A DNA stretch of 64,000 nt, taken from Glycomyces algeriensis (GTDB lineage Bacteria; Actinomycetota; Actinomycetes; Mycobacteriales; Micromonosporaceae). Every line of letters begins with the position of its first letter. The first letter of the stretch is position 1. The stretch spans positions 172,664 through 236,663 of the forward strand of contig NZ_JAPZVR010000001.1 in NCBI RefSeq assembly GCF_027622855.1, in the 5' to 3' direction. A model generated the notes under the pieces. The model had not been told where the DNA came from. It worked only from the letters and a program-made list of their open reading frames with translations, and ran no database searches. The position numbers and the translations under genes were made by a program. Below, in pieces: positions 33,578 through 43,151 of the stretch.

Positions 33578-33765
33578 CGGCGTGCCTCCTGTGGTCCTAT
33601 CGCGCTTCAGTCTGCCCCGGGCGGGCGCGGCCGCCAATCCCCCGGTTGAGGGGGTCGACCCGCGCGCGGCACCCGCACTCGCGGGATGGTCCGCGGCGCC
33701 GGCGGCGGCGAGACTGGGCGGGTCCCGGTCACCTCCGGCGACGAACCGAACCTGAAGGGCTCCTT

Positions 33766-35223
33766 ATGGACATCGCCATCATCGGCGCGGGCGCAGCCGC
33801 AGTCGGCGTCCTCGACGCACTGGCCGCCGATCCGAGAGGACGCGGCTCGATCACGGTCTTCGAACCGTCCCCGCACCGCTGGCGCGGACGGCCGTACGGC
33901 CCGGATCTGGACGCCGTCCTGGTCAACGCCCCGCCCGCGATCATGTCGATCCGCCACGGCGACTTCGGCCACTTCGCATCGTGGCTGGGCGGGGCCGGCG
34001 CGGCACACCTCGACGCGCTGCTCGAGCGGCCGCTCGTCCCTCGCGCCCTGTACGGCCGGTACCTCGAGGACACCGCCGAGGCCGCGACAGCCACGCTGCG
34101 CGAACGGGGCCGGGAGGTCCGCATCGTCGCCGAGCGCGTCACCGGAGTCGCCAGAACCGCTGCGCGCCTGTCGGTCACGGCCGAGACCGGCGCCGGAGCC
34201 GTCGTCGACCAAGTGGTCCTCTGCGTCGGCGGCGGCGTCCCGGACGACCACTACGGCCTCGCTGGAACCCGGGGCTTCATCGCCGACCCGTACCCGATGG
34301 AACGCACGCTCGGCGAGATCCCGCCCGGAAGCACCGTCGCAGTGATCGGCAGCGGATTGACCGCGGTCGACGTTGTGGTCTCGCTGGCCGCGAACGGGCA
34401 CCGGGGCCGGATCACGCTGCTCTCGCGCACCGGCATGCTCCCGCACGTCTGGCAGCGCCCGGTCGACCGGCGTCCGCAGCACCTCACCGCGGGAGCGGTG
34501 GCGGCGCTGGAGCGCGAGGACGGCACCGTCGCGCTCGACGACCTCGTCGCCCTGCTGCGGGCCGAACTCGACACGGCCGGTGAAGACTTCGCGGGGTTCG
34601 CCGCCGACCTCCTCGCCGCCGAGTCCGAAGACCAGGCCGAACGGCTGCGGGCGCAACTCGGGTCCGTCGCCGATCCGGCGATCGGCCGCAGGTTCCTCCA
34701 GGAGGCGGCGCACATGCTCGGCCCGTTCGCCTGGCGGCGGCTGCCCGAGCCGGACCGCGACCGGCTGCGCCGCCTCCGGCGCCTGATCACTGGCGTCGCC
34801 TCTCCGATGGTCCCGGTGAACGCCGCGATCCTGTTGCAGCTCTTCGAATCCGGTCAACTCGGGATCGTCTCGGGGCTGCGGGGCGTCAAGCCGGTCGACG
34901 GCGGGTTCCATGCGTACGGCGATGCAGGCGAATCGGTGGCCGACGTGGTGGTCAACGCCGTCAACCCGCTGCCGCAGGCCGTGCCCCGCGGCGCCGCCAG
35001 TCTGATCGAGTCGCTCATCGCCGAGGAGCTCGCCGCGCCCCATCCCTCCGGAGGCCTTGATCCGGCAGACCCGCGGGTGCACGTGGTGGGCGACCTCGCC
35101 GGAGGCGGCCCGTTCATCACCTCGAGCATCCCCGGTATCGCCGCCCAGGCCGCGAGCGCCGTCGGCGCGATGCTCACCGGTCCATCCGACCGCAACCCGA
35201 TCGGCATGCCCGTCGCTCCTTGA
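33766..35223 (+). CDS. FAD/NAD(P)-binding oxidoreductase (HpyO-like, unknown substrate)
   Basis: 485-aa flavoprotein. The N-terminal Rossmann motif DIAIIGAGAAAVG binds FAD, and a second dinucleotide motif (VAVIGSGLTAVDVVVSL, about 190) binds NAD(P). The middle contains PPAIMSIRHGDFGHFASWL, and the C-terminus has VHVVGDLAGGGPFITSSIPG, where the FAD ribityl chain is usually bound. The pattern fits the FAD_NAD_binding (PF13454) group, related to N-hydroxylases and uncharacterised redox enzymes. It stands alone, divergent from the LuxR regulator; ATG 33766 has a GAAGG upstream. The reaction cannot be deduced. Confidence 0.75.
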   Translation: MDIAIIGAGAAAVGVLDALAADPRGRGSITVFEPSPHRWRGRPYGPDLDAVLVNAPPAIMSIRHGDFGHFASWLGGAGAAHLDALLERPLVPRALYGRYLEDTAEAATATLRERGREVRIVAERVTGVARTAARLSVTAETGAGAVVDQVVLCVGGGVPDDHYGLAGTRGFIADPYPMERTLGEIPPGSTVAVIGSGLTAVDVVVSLAANGHRGRITLLSRTGMLPHVWQRPVDRRPQHLTAGAVAALEREDGTVALDDLVALLRAELDTAGEDFAGFAADLLAAESEDQAERLRAQLGSVADPAIGRRFLQEAAHMLGPFAWRRLPEPDRDRLRRLRRLITGVASPMVPVNAAILLQLFESGQLGIVSGLRGVKPVDGGFHAYGDAGESVADVVVNAVNPLPQAVPRGAASLIESLIAEELAAPHPSGGLDPADPRVHVVGDLAGGGPFITSSIPGIAAQAASAVGAMLTGPSDRNPIGMPVAP

Positions 35224-35357
35224 AACTGACCGCTGCACTTCGGGCACGACGGCCGCCGCACTCGGTCGTCAGCGCCGCGTATGGGTTCACGGCGGCCCCG
35301 TATGGATGGCGTCAAGCCCTCTAGGCAACCCCTGCAACGCGCAGTTCACTCGGTTTC

Positions 35358-35407
35358 GCCGGGCCGCGAGCCCTTGCGGTCCGGCGACGCGGCGGCCCCG
35401 CCGCGTC
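35358..35407 (+). promoter_or_regulatory. Structured kdp leader: two adjacent hairpins
   Basis: Stem 1 pairs GCCGGGCCGC (35358-35367) with GCGGTCCGGC (35376-35385) with one G-U. Stem 2 pairs GACGCGGCGG with CCGCCGCGTC (35386-35407), perfect with a 2-base loop. They end 24 bases before the first kdp peptide. They may be an attenuator or part of an RNA element; no ydaO-type consensus is visible in the leader. Confidence 0.4.
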
Positions 35408-35431
35408 CCCCTGACCGAGAAGAAGGAAACC

Positions 35432-35515
35432 ATGCCCGATCTCGCCTACCTGGCGTTGACGGTGGTCTGTTTCATCGTCCTCGCCCTGGTCGTGAAGGCG
35501 GTGGAGAAGCTGTGA
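35432..35515 (+). CDS. 27-residue membrane peptide at the head of the kdp operon
   Basis: ATG 35432 follows AAGGA by five bases and opens a 27-residue peptide: an Asp near the start, a single hydrophobic helix (LAYLALTVVCFIVLALVV) and a basic end KAVEKL. Its TGA overlaps the GTG of the next tiny gene (GTGA), so the two are translationally coupled. It is too short for standard gene callers. It resembles KdpF in size and topology but lacks the PERF ending. A second small stabilising subunit of the K+ pump or a regulatory peptide is possible. Confidence 0.6.
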   Translation: MPDLAYLALTVVCFIVLALVVKAVEKL

Positions 35516-35601
35516 GCGCTGAGAACGCCGTCGGCCTCGTCCTCGCCGTCGTCCTCGCCGTCTACCTCGTGTGGGCACTCCTGAAGCCGGAGCGCTTCTG
35601 A
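35512..35601 (+). CDS. kdpF: KdpF, small subunit of the K+-transporting ATPase
   Basis: 29-residue single-helix membrane peptide ([20 protein letters not shown] at its end). The terminal PERF and the position immediately before kdpA identify KdpF, which in E. coli stabilises the KdpABC complex. GTG start overlaps the previous stop; its own TGA overlaps the kdpA ATG (TGATG). Confidence 0.85.
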   Translation: MSAENAVGLVLAVVLAVYLVWALLKPERF

Positions 35602-37259
35602 TGAGCGAGACCACCGCCGGCGTCGTCTTCATCGCCGCGATGCTCGCGGCGCTCGCCTTGAGCTACAAGCCGCTCGGCGACTACATGTACCGGGTCGTGA
35701 CCCGCGAGCACCACCGCAAGGTGGAGCGCGGGATCTACCGGGTCATCGGTGCGCGCCCCGGCACCGAGCAGAACTGGGCCGGCTACGCCCGCAGCGTGCT
35801 CGCCTTCTCCGTGGTCAGCATTTTGGTCCTCTTCCTCTTCCAGCGCGTTCAGAGCGCGCTGCCGTTCAGCAACGGGTTCATCGGGGTGGAGCCGGGCCTG
35901 GCCTGGAACACCGCGGTCAGTTTCACCACGAACACGAACTGGCAGGCGTACTCCGGTGAGGCGACCATGGGCATCTTCGTCCAGGCCTCCGGGCTCGCAG
36001 TGCAGAACTTCGTGTCCGCCGCGGTCGGCATCGCCGTCGCGATCGTCCTGGTCCGGGGCTTTGCCCGCAAGGCCACCGACAAGCTCGGGAACTTCTGGGT
36101 CGACCTCACGCGGATCGTCTTGTGGGTGCTGCTGCCGATCAGCCTCGTCGCCGCGATCGTCCTCATCGGCGGCGGCGTGGTCCAGAACCTCACCGACTTC
36201 ACGTCGGCGTCCACCACGACCGGGGACCAGACCATCACCGGCGGGCTCATCGCCAGCCAGGAGGCCATCAAGAACCTGGGCACGAACGGCGGCGGCCCGT
36301 TCAACGCGAACGCCGCCCACCCGTTCGAGAACCCGACCAGCTGGACGAACTTCGTCATCATCTACCTGCTGCTGGTGATCCCGTTCTCGCTGCCGCGCAC
36401 TTTCGGGCGCCTGGTCGGCCAGAACCGCCAGGGCTACGCGATCGCCGCCGTCATGGGGGTCATCGCGCTCGCCTCGGTGAGCCTCGTGGTCGGCTTCGAG
36501 AACATGGCGAACGGCACCGTGCCGCAGGCCGTGTCGGCCGCGATGGAGGGCAAGGAAGTGCGCTTCGGCATCCCCGACTCAGGGCTGTTCGCGGCGGCGA
36601 CCACGCTGACCTCCACCGGTTCGGTGAACTCGTTCCACGACTCGTACACCTCCTTCGGCGGCGGCGTGCTCATGCTCGACATGATGCTCGGCGAAGTCGC
36701 GCCAGGCGGTGTCGGCGCCGGCCTCTACGGGATGCTGGTCCTTGCGACCATCACCGTGTTCATCGCGGGGCTCATGGTCGGGCGCACCCCCGAGTACCTC
36801 GGCAAGAAGATCGGCGCCCGCGAGATCAAGCTCGCGAGCCTGTACTTCCTGGTGACCCCGGCGCTGCTCCTCATCGGGGTGGCAGCCTCCATCGCCGTCC
36901 CCGAGAACCTCGAGTCCATGCAGGACGCCGGGCCGCACGGCCTCTCGGAGATGCTCTACGCCTTCGCTTCCGCGTCGAACAACAACGGTTCGGCGTTCGC
37001 CGGATTCGGGGCGAACACGCCGTGGTTCAACACCGCGCTGGGCCTGTGCATGCTGTTCGGCCGGTTCCTGCCGATCATCCTCGTGCTCGCCCTTGCAGGC
37101 TCGCTGGCGAAGCAAAAGCCGGTCCCGGCCACGGCGGGCACCTTCCCCACTCACAAGCCCTTGTTCGTCGGCATGGTCGTCGGCGTGACCATCATTCTCG
37201 TCGCGCTCACGTTCCTGCCCGTCCTCGCCCTCGGCCCCATCGCCGACGGCCTGCAATAG
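35601..37259 (+). CDS. kdpA: KdpA, K+-translocating subunit
   Basis: 552-aa channel-like membrane subunit with about ten helices, homologous to K+-channel pore repeats. Selectivity-filter regions are visible as [46 protein letters not shown] and [12 protein letters not shown]. It passes K+ taken from outside, driven by KdpB. Length and order are normal for the family. It starts on the kdpF stop codon, and kdpB follows after 12 bases. Confidence 0.97.
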   Translation: MSETTAGVVFIAAMLAALALSYKPLGDYMYRVVTREHHRKVERGIYRVIGARPGTEQNWAGYARSVLAFSVVSILVLFLFQRVQSALPFSNGFIGVEPGLAWNTAVSFTTNTNWQAYSGEATMGIFVQASGLAVQNFVSAAVGIAVAIVLVRGFARKATDKLGNFWVDLTRIVLWVLLPISLVAAIVLIGGGVVQNLTDFTSASTTTGDQTITGGLIASQEAIKNLGTNGGGPFNANAAHPFENPTSWTNFVIIYLLLVIPFSLPRTFGRLVGQNRQGYAIAAVMGVIALASVSLVVGFENMANGTVPQAVSAAMEGKEVRFGIPDSGLFAAATTLTSTGSVNSFHDSYTSFGGGVLMLDMMLGEVAPGGVGAGLYGMLVLATITVFIAGLMVGRTPEYLGKKIGAREIKLASLYFLVTPALLLIGVAASIAVPENLESMQDAGPHGLSEMLYAFASASNNNGSAFAGFGANTPWFNTALGLCMLFGRFLPIILVLALAGSLAKQKPVPATAGTFPTHKPLFVGMVVGVTIILVALTFLPVLALGPIADGLQ

Positions 37260-37271
37260 GAGTCGTCCACC

Positions 37272-39425
37272 ATGTCAAGCATGGCAGCCAAGCCATTCAA
37301 GACCGTGGCGCCGAAGACCCGGAACGAACTGCTCGACCTGCGTCAATGGGTCAAGTCCGCTCCCGCGGCGCTGCGCAAGCTCGATCCGCGCCTCATGTGG
37401 CGCAACCCGGTCATGTTCATCGTCGAGCTCGGCGCCGCCTTCACCACGGTGCTCGCCGCCCTCGACCCGAGCGTGTTCGCCTGGACCATCACGGTGTGGC
37501 TGTGGCTCACCGTCCTGTTCGCGAACGCGGCCGAGGCGATCGCCGAAGGCCGCGGCAAGGCCCAGGCCGACTCGCTGCGCAAGGCCAAGACCGACACGCC
37601 CGCCCGCAGACTCGCGAAGCAGGACCCGGCCATCGATTCGCCGAAGGTGGAGACGGTCGAGGTCCCCGCACCGGAGCTCCGGCGCGGCGACTACGTCCTC
37701 GTGGTCGCGGGCGAGGTCATCCCGGGCGACGGTGACGTCGTCACCGGCATCGCCTCAGTTGACGAGTCGGCGATCACCGGCGAGTCCGCGCCCGTCATCC
37801 GCGAATCGGGCGGCGACCGGTGCGCGGTCATGGGCGGCACTCGGGTCCTTTCGGACTGGGTCGTCGTCAGGATCACCGCCGAACCCGGCAAGTCCTTCCT
37901 GGACCGCATGATCGCCCTCGTCGAAGGATCCGAGCGCCGCAAGACCCCCAACGAGATCGCTCTGAACATCCTGCTCGCGGCCATGACGATCATCTTCGTG
38001 CTCGCCGTGGTCACCATGCAGCCCGTGGCGATCTTCTCCAAGGACTACATGGCGGCCGCACAGGACACGGCGGTCCTGAACCAGGACGGCGTGACCGGGA
38101 TCGTCATGGTCTCGCTGCTCGTGTGCCTCATCCCGACCACCATCGGCGCGCTCTTGAGCGCCATCGGCATCGCCGGGATGGACCGGCTCGTGCAGCGCAA
38201 CGTGCTCGCCATGTCCGGCCGGGCCGTCGAGGCCGCCGGCGATGTGGACACGCTGCTGCTCGACAAGACCGGGACCGTCACCTACGGCAACCGCCGCGCG
38301 TCCTCGTTCCTGGCCGTTCCCGGCGTCCCCGCCGCCACGCTCGCGAACGCCGCGCAGCTCTCCAGCCTGGCCGACGAGACGCCCGAGGGCCGCTCGATCG
38401 TGGTGTACGCCAAGGAAGCCTACGGCCTGCGCGAACGCGCCACCGGCGAGCTCGACGACGCCGAATGGATCGAGTTCACCGCCCAGACCCGCATGTCCGG
38501 TGTGGACCTCGCCGAGCACGGCTCGGTCCACCGCATCCGCAAAGGCGCCGCCGCGGCGGTCATCGAATGGGTCAAGACCGAAGGCGGCGACCCGAACCCG
38601 CGCGTCCACGACCTGGTCGACCAGGTCTCCCGCGAAGGCGGCACCCCGCTGGTCGTCGCCGAGCACCAGGTCGGCGAGACCGCCCGCGTCCTCGGCGTCG
38701 TCTACCTCAAGGACATCGTCAAAGAGGGCATGGCCGAGCGCTTCGCGAAGCTCCGCGCCATGGGCATCCGCACCGTCATGGTCACCGGCGACAACCCCCG
38801 CACCGCGGCGGCCATCGCGGCCGAAGCGGGCGTGGACGACTTCCTCGCCGAGGCCAAGCCCGAAGACAAGATGGCGCTCATCAAGCGCGAGCAGGAATCC
38901 GGGCGCATGGTCGCCATGACCGGCGACGGCACCAACGACGCGCCCGCGCTCGCCGCGGCCGACGTCGGCGTCGCCATGAACACCGGGACCTCGGCCGCCA
39001 AAGAGGCCGGGAACATGGTCGACCTCGACTCGGACCCGACCAAGCTCATCGAGATCGTCGCGATCGGCAAGCAGCTCTTGATGACGCGAGGCGCGTTGAC
39101 GACCTTCTCGATCGCCAACGACATCGCCAAGTACTTCGCGATCATCCCGGCGATCTTCGCCGTGATCTACCCCGGGCTCGACGCGCTCAACATCATGCGC
39201 CTCGCCAGCCCCGAGTCCGCGATCGTCTCGGCGGTCGTCTTCAACGCGATCATCATCATCGCGCTCGTCCCGCTGGCGCTGAAGGGCGTCGCTTACAAGC
39301 CCGGATCGGCCTCGGCGCTCCTGCGCCGCAACCTCCTGGTGTACGGCCTCGGCGGGATCGTCACCCCGTTCATCGGCATCAAACTCATCGACCTCGTGGT
39401 CGCGCTCATCCCAGGGATGGCATAA
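37272..39425 (+). CDS. kdpB: KdpB, P-type ATPase subunit
   Basis: 717-aa P-type ATPase. Actuator motif [15 protein letters not shown], phosphorylation site [13 protein letters not shown] (Asp about 331), nucleotide-binding residues around RMSGVDL and the hinge [20 protein letters not shown] are all intact. It hydrolyses ATP to drive K+ uptake through KdpA. A normal full-length copy; kdpC begins directly after its stop. Confidence 0.97.
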   Translation: MSSMAAKPFKTVAPKTRNELLDLRQWVKSAPAALRKLDPRLMWRNPVMFIVELGAAFTTVLAALDPSVFAWTITVWLWLTVLFANAAEAIAEGRGKAQADSLRKAKTDTPARRLAKQDPAIDSPKVETVEVPAPELRRGDYVLVVAGEVIPGDGDVVTGIASVDESAITGESAPVIRESGGDRCAVMGGTRVLSDWVVVRITAEPGKSFLDRMIALVEGSERRKTPNEIALNILLAAMTIIFVLAVVTMQPVAIFSKDYMAAAQDTAVLNQDGVTGIVMVSLLVCLIPTTIGALLSAIGIAGMDRLVQRNVLAMSGRAVEAAGDVDTLLLDKTGTVTYGNRRASSFLAVPGVPAATLANAAQLSSLADETPEGRSIVVYAKEAYGLRERATGELDDAEWIEFTAQTRMSGVDLAEHGSVHRIRKGAAAAVIEWVKTEGGDPNPRVHDLVDQVSREGGTPLVVAEHQVGETARVLGVVYLKDIVKEGMAERFAKLRAMGIRTVMVTGDNPRTAAAIAAEAGVDDFLAEAKPEDKMALIKREQESGRMVAMTGDGTNDAPALAAADVGVAMNTGTSAAKEAGNMVDLDSDPTKLIEIVAIGKQLLMTRGALTTFSIANDIAKYFAIIPAIFAVIYPGLDALNIMRLASPESAIVSAVVFNAIIIIALVPLALKGVAYKPGSASALLRRNLLVYGLGGIVTPFIGIKLIDLVVALIPGMA

Positions 39426-40340
39426 ATGGCACGTCTGCCCCGCTGGATCTCCCAGCACCTCGCCGCACTCCGGGCCGTCCTCGTGCTCACCGCGATCACC
39501 GGCGTCCTCTACCCGCTGGCGGTCCTCGCGGTCGCCCAGATCCCCGGCCTCGCCGGCAAAGCCGACGGCTCGCTGATCTACGACGACGCCGGCAACGTCG
39601 TCGGCTCCTCCCTCATCGGGCAGGAGTTCACCGACGCGGACGGAGAAGCGCTGCTCCAGTACTTCCAGTCCCGCCCGTCGATGGCCGCCGGCGAGACCGG
39701 CGCCTACGACCCGCTGGCCTCCGGCGCCTCCAACCTCGGCCCGGAGAACGTGGTCGACACGCTCCCCGACCCCGAACTCGGCTGGGACGGCGACGCGAAC
39801 GCCGCCAAGAGCCTGCTCACGCAGGTCTGCGAACGCAGCCTCGCGATCGGCGAACGCGAAGGCGTCGACGGCTCCCGGCCGTACTGCACCGACACCGGCA
39901 TCGGCGCGGTCCTCGGCGTTTACTACTCCGAAGGCACCACCGGCGACGTCACCCGCGTCGTGAGCCTCAACGAGCAATGCGACACCACCGAGACCCCGTT
40001 CCTGAAGGAGTACGAAGGCGTGCAGGTCGAATGCGCCGCATACGGCGACGACCACGCGGCCGCCATCATCACGCCGATCGCGGGCGACGCCCCCGCCGAC
40101 CCACAGGTCCCCGCCGACGCGGTCACCGCCTCCGGCTCAGGGCTCGACCCGCACATCAGCCCCGCCTACGCCGAACTCCAGACCGACCGGATCGCCGCCG
40201 AGCGCGGCACGAGCACCGACGAGATCGAAGACCTGGTCGAGGAGCACACCACCGGCCGGTTCCTCGGCTTCATGGGCGAACCGGCGGTCAACGTCGTCGA
40301 ACTCAACCTGGCGCTCGACGAGGAACTTCCCCTCACGTGA
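39426..40340 (+). CDS. kdpC: KdpC, K+-ATPase accessory subunit (long actinobacterial form)
   Basis: 304-aa subunit anchored by one N-terminal helix (about 15-38). Conserved KdpC blocks are SLIGQEFTDADGEALLQYFQ, SRPS, DAVTASGSGLDPHISPAYA and LVEEHTTGR. E. coli KdpC is about 190 residues; here an extra segment of about 100 residues (about 110-215, with SRPYCTDTGIGAVLGVYYS and two further Cys) lies between them, as in other actinobacterial proteins. Role: stabilises the complex and raises ATP affinity. Confidence 0.93.
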   Translation: MARLPRWISQHLAALRAVLVLTAITGVLYPLAVLAVAQIPGLAGKADGSLIYDDAGNVVGSSLIGQEFTDADGEALLQYFQSRPSMAAGETGAYDPLASGASNLGPENVVDTLPDPELGWDGDANAAKSLLTQVCERSLAIGEREGVDGSRPYCTDTGIGAVLGVYYSEGTTGDVTRVVSLNEQCDTTETPFLKEYEGVQVECAAYGDDHAAAIITPIAGDAPADPQVPADAVTASGSGLDPHISPAYAELQTDRIAAERGTSTDEIEDLVEEHTTGRFLGFMGEPAVNVVELNLALDEELPLT

Positions 40341-40383
40341 TCGCCAGACCAGGCAGCGGCCCCGAGCGGAAACGAGGATCCTC

Positions 40384-42945
40384 ATGGCTGTGACACGAGG
40401 TCAACTGCGGATCTATCTCGGGGCCGCGCCCGGGGTCGGCAAGACCTTCGCCGCGCTCGAGGAGTCGCACCGCCGCGCCGAACGCGGCACCGACGTCGTC
40501 ATCGGCTTCGTCGAGACCCACGGACGCCCCGCCACCGCCGAACTCGTCGGCGACCTCGAGACGGTCCCGCGCCACACCGTCGAATACCGCGGCGCGGCCT
40601 TCGACGAGTTCGACGTCGACGCGGTCATCGCCCGCGCCCCGGCCGTGGCGCTCGTCGACGAACTCGCGCACACCAACGTGCCCGGTTCACGCAACGAGAA
40701 GCGCTGGCAGGACATCGACGAGCTCCTCGACGTCGGCATCGACGTGATCTCCACCGTCAACGTCCAGCACCTCGAATCCCTCAACGACGTCGTAGCGGCC
40801 ATCACCGGGGTGCCGCAGCGCGAGACCGTCCCGGACGAGGTCGTGCGCCGCGCCGACCAGGTCGAACTCGCCGACATCACGCCGGAAGCGCTGCGCCGCA
40901 GGATGGTTCACGGCAACGTCTACCCGCCCGAGAAGGTGGACGCGGCCCTGTCCAACTACTTCCGGGTCGGCAACCTCACCGCCCTGCGCGAGATCGCACT
41001 GCTGTGGCTGGCGGACAAAGTGGAGGACCAGCTGGAGCGGTACCGCGAGGACCAGCACATCACCGCCACCTGGGAATCCAGAGAGCGCGTGGTCGTGGCG
41101 CTGTCGGGCGGCGACGAGGGCGACACGCTCATCCGCCGCGCCGCCCGCATCGCCGCGCGCTCCGGGGGAGCGGACCTCAAAGCCGTCTACGTCGCCTCAG
41201 GCGACGGACTGGCCTCGGCAAAGTCAGTCCGCAACCTGGCCAGGCAGCGCAGCCTCGTCGAGGACCTCGGCGGGACCTACCACCAGGTGGTCGGCGAGTC
41301 GATTCCCGAAGCGCTCCTTGCGTTCGCGCGGGGGGTGAACGCGACCCAGCTGGTGCTCGGGGCCTCCCGGCGGGGCCGGTTCGCGCAGCTGCTCTCGCGC
41401 GGCGTCGGCGTCACGGCTACGGCGAAATCCGGGCCGATCGACGTCCACCTGGTCACGCACGGGCAGGTCGCCAAGGTCCGGCGCTCGCGGTCGGGCAGGG
41501 GCCTCATCGACTCGGGCCGTCGCAGGCTCGGCATCCTCCTGGCGGTCCTGGGCATGCCCGCGCTGATAGCCGCGTTGGCCCCGCTCCACGACGAGCTCTC
41601 GCTGACCACGATGATCCTCATCGTCCTGACCGCGGTCATGGGCCTGACCCTCACCGGTGGCATGTGGCCGGCGCTGCTGGCAGCGCTGCTGGGCTTCTTC
41701 CTCCTCAACTTCTTCTTCACGGAGCCCTACTACAGCTTCAAGATCAACGACCAGGAGCAGCTGATCGCCTTGGGCATCTTCGTGGCCCTGGCCCTCGGCG
41801 GCGCCGCCGTCGTCAACCTCTCCGCCGCGCGCGCCCGGCTCGCCGCCCGGGCCGGCGCCGAAGCCCAGACCCTCGCGACGCTCGCGGGGAGCGTCCTGCG
41901 CGGCGGCAGCGGCCTCGGCGACCTCCTCGAACAGCTCCGCGAGACGTTCACCCTCGAATCAGTGACCCTTTTGGAGCGTGTCGAACCAGGGGCGGGACCC
42001 GAAGAGCGGCACGAGGCCAAGTCCTGGCTCCCCGTCGCCTCCGCCGGGGCGGCCCGCACCTGCCCCGGAGACGCCGACAACGACCTCCCCATCAGCGACG
42101 ACCTCGCGCTCGCACTTCACGGCCACACACTCGAAGCCGCGGACCGCCGGATCGCGCAGGCCTTCGCCATGCACGCCGCCGCGGCGCTGGAACGCGAACG
42201 CCTTGAGCGGCAAGCCGACACGGTGCAGCGCCTGACCGACGCCGACAAGCTGCGGACCGCGCTCCTGGCGGCGGTCTCGCACGACCTGCGCACACCCCTG
42301 GCGTCGGTGCGGGTCGCCGTCTCCAGCCTCAAATCCGACGAGGAGCTGTTCACACCCGCCGAGCGGCAGGAGCTCCTCGACTCGGCCGAGCAGTCGCTCG
42401 CCCGCCTGACGAGCCTGGTGGACAACCTCCTCGACATGAGCCGCCTCGAAGCGGGCGTACTCGGCGCCAACCCGGTGCCGCTCGCCCTCGACGAGGCCGT
42501 GCCCTACGCCCTCGACGAGATCGGCGAGCCCGCGTCCGGGGTGCGGCTCGACATCCCCGTCGACCTGCCTGAGGTGCTGGCCGATCCCGGTCTGCTGCAG
42601 CGGATCCTCGTCAACGTCATCGCGAACGCCCTCCGGTACAGCCCCGATAACCTTCCGCCGCTGGTGAAGGCGGAAGCGCGCGGGACGGCGGTCGAACTGC
42701 GCATCGTCGACCGCGGCCCCGGCGTGCCCGACGAGGACCGCGACACGATGTTCCGCCCGTTCCAACGGCTCGGCGACCGCGACAACACCACCGGCGTCGG
42801 CCTCGGGCTCGCGCTCTCGCGCGGCCTCGCCGAATCCATGGGCGGCACACTGGCGGCCGAGGCCACCCCCGGCGGCGGGCTCACCATGGTCCTGGCGCTC
42901 CCGCAGCGCGAGCGCCGTCACGAGGCCGAAAGCGAGGACGCATGA
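40384..42945 (+). CDS. kdpD: KdpD, sensor histidine kinase
   Basis: 853-aa membrane kinase. Residues 1-210 form the KdpD domain with Walker A (GAAPGVGKTFAALEESHRRA) and a Walker-B-like LVDELAHTNVPGS. About 230-360 is a universal-stress-protein domain. Four helices follow (about 385-485), then a GAF-like region. The kinase core has the phospho-acceptor His in AAVSHDLRTPLASV (about H633) and the ATPase lid motifs NVIANALRYS and GVGLGLALSRGLAESMGG. It should sense K+ limitation and activate KdpE. The usual overlapping kdpE gene is absent: a 17-codon frame at 42942 ends in TGA. Confidence 0.93.
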   Translation: MAVTRGQLRIYLGAAPGVGKTFAALEESHRRAERGTDVVIGFVETHGRPATAELVGDLETVPRHTVEYRGAAFDEFDVDAVIARAPAVALVDELAHTNVPGSRNEKRWQDIDELLDVGIDVISTVNVQHLESLNDVVAAITGVPQRETVPDEVVRRADQVELADITPEALRRRMVHGNVYPPEKVDAALSNYFRVGNLTALREIALLWLADKVEDQLERYREDQHITATWESRERVVVALSGGDEGDTLIRRAARIAARSGGADLKAVYVASGDGLASAKSVRNLARQRSLVEDLGGTYHQVVGESIPEALLAFARGVNATQLVLGASRRGRFAQLLSRGVGVTATAKSGPIDVHLVTHGQVAKVRRSRSGRGLIDSGRRRLGILLAVLGMPALIAALAPLHDELSLTTMILIVLTAVMGLTLTGGMWPALLAALLGFFLLNFFFTEPYYSFKINDQEQLIALGIFVALALGGAAVVNLSAARARLAARAGAEAQTLATLAGSVLRGGSGLGDLLEQLRETFTLESVTLLERVEPGAGPEERHEAKSWLPVASAGAARTCPGDADNDLPISDDLALALHGHTLEAADRRIAQAFAMHAAAALERERLERQADTVQRLTDADKLRTALLAAVSHDLRTPLASVRVAVSSLKSDEELFTPAERQELLDSAEQSLARLTSLVDNLLDMSRLEAGVLGANPVPLALDEAVPYALDEIGEPASGVRLDIPVDLPEVLADPGLLQRILVNVIANALRYSPDNLPPLVKAEARGTAVELRIVDRGPGVPDEDRDTMFRPFQRLGDRDNTTGVGLGLALSRGLAESMGGTLAAEATPGGGLTMVLALPQRERRHEAESEDA

Positions 42946-43091
42946 TCGGCCATGGCCGCGCGGCAGTAGTGGCTCTCATGCTAAAGATCGGATGAATTCG
43001 GGATTGAATGTCGGTTTGATGCGAGAGATCCGAGCCGGATCGGTTGAAATGCCACCAGAACTTTGCATTTGCATTCGTCTTCGCTCAAGGG

Positions 43092-43121
43092 TTGACGGCA
43101 TAGATCATATCTTTGTAGGGT
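43092..43121 (+). promoter_or_regulatory. Promoter of the alpha-galactosidase gene
   Basis: TTGACG (43092-43097), 18 bases and TAGGGT (43116-43121) fit an actinobacterial housekeeping promoter, 30 bases before the GH36 start. A TTTGCATTTGCATT direct repeat about 30 bases upstream could be an activator or repressor site. The whole kdpD-GH36 spacer is more AT-rich than its surroundings. Confidence 0.5.
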
Positions 43122-43151
43122 TACGAACCGCCACCGAGAGCGGAGTAGTAA

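Noticed and set aside
35224-35431. ydaO-type c-di-AMP riboswitch in the kdp leader
   Set aside because: Strong hairpins exist, but I could not find the conserved ydaO blocks as I remember them; kept only as an unnamed structured leader.
37755-40055. A 766-codon minus-strand open frame opposite kdpB/kdpC
   Set aside because: Same shadow pattern; kdpB and kdpC are unambiguous on the other strand.
42942-42995. ATG overlapping the kdpD stop as a possible kdpE start
   Set aside because: The frame stops after 17 codons and has no receiver-domain residues.
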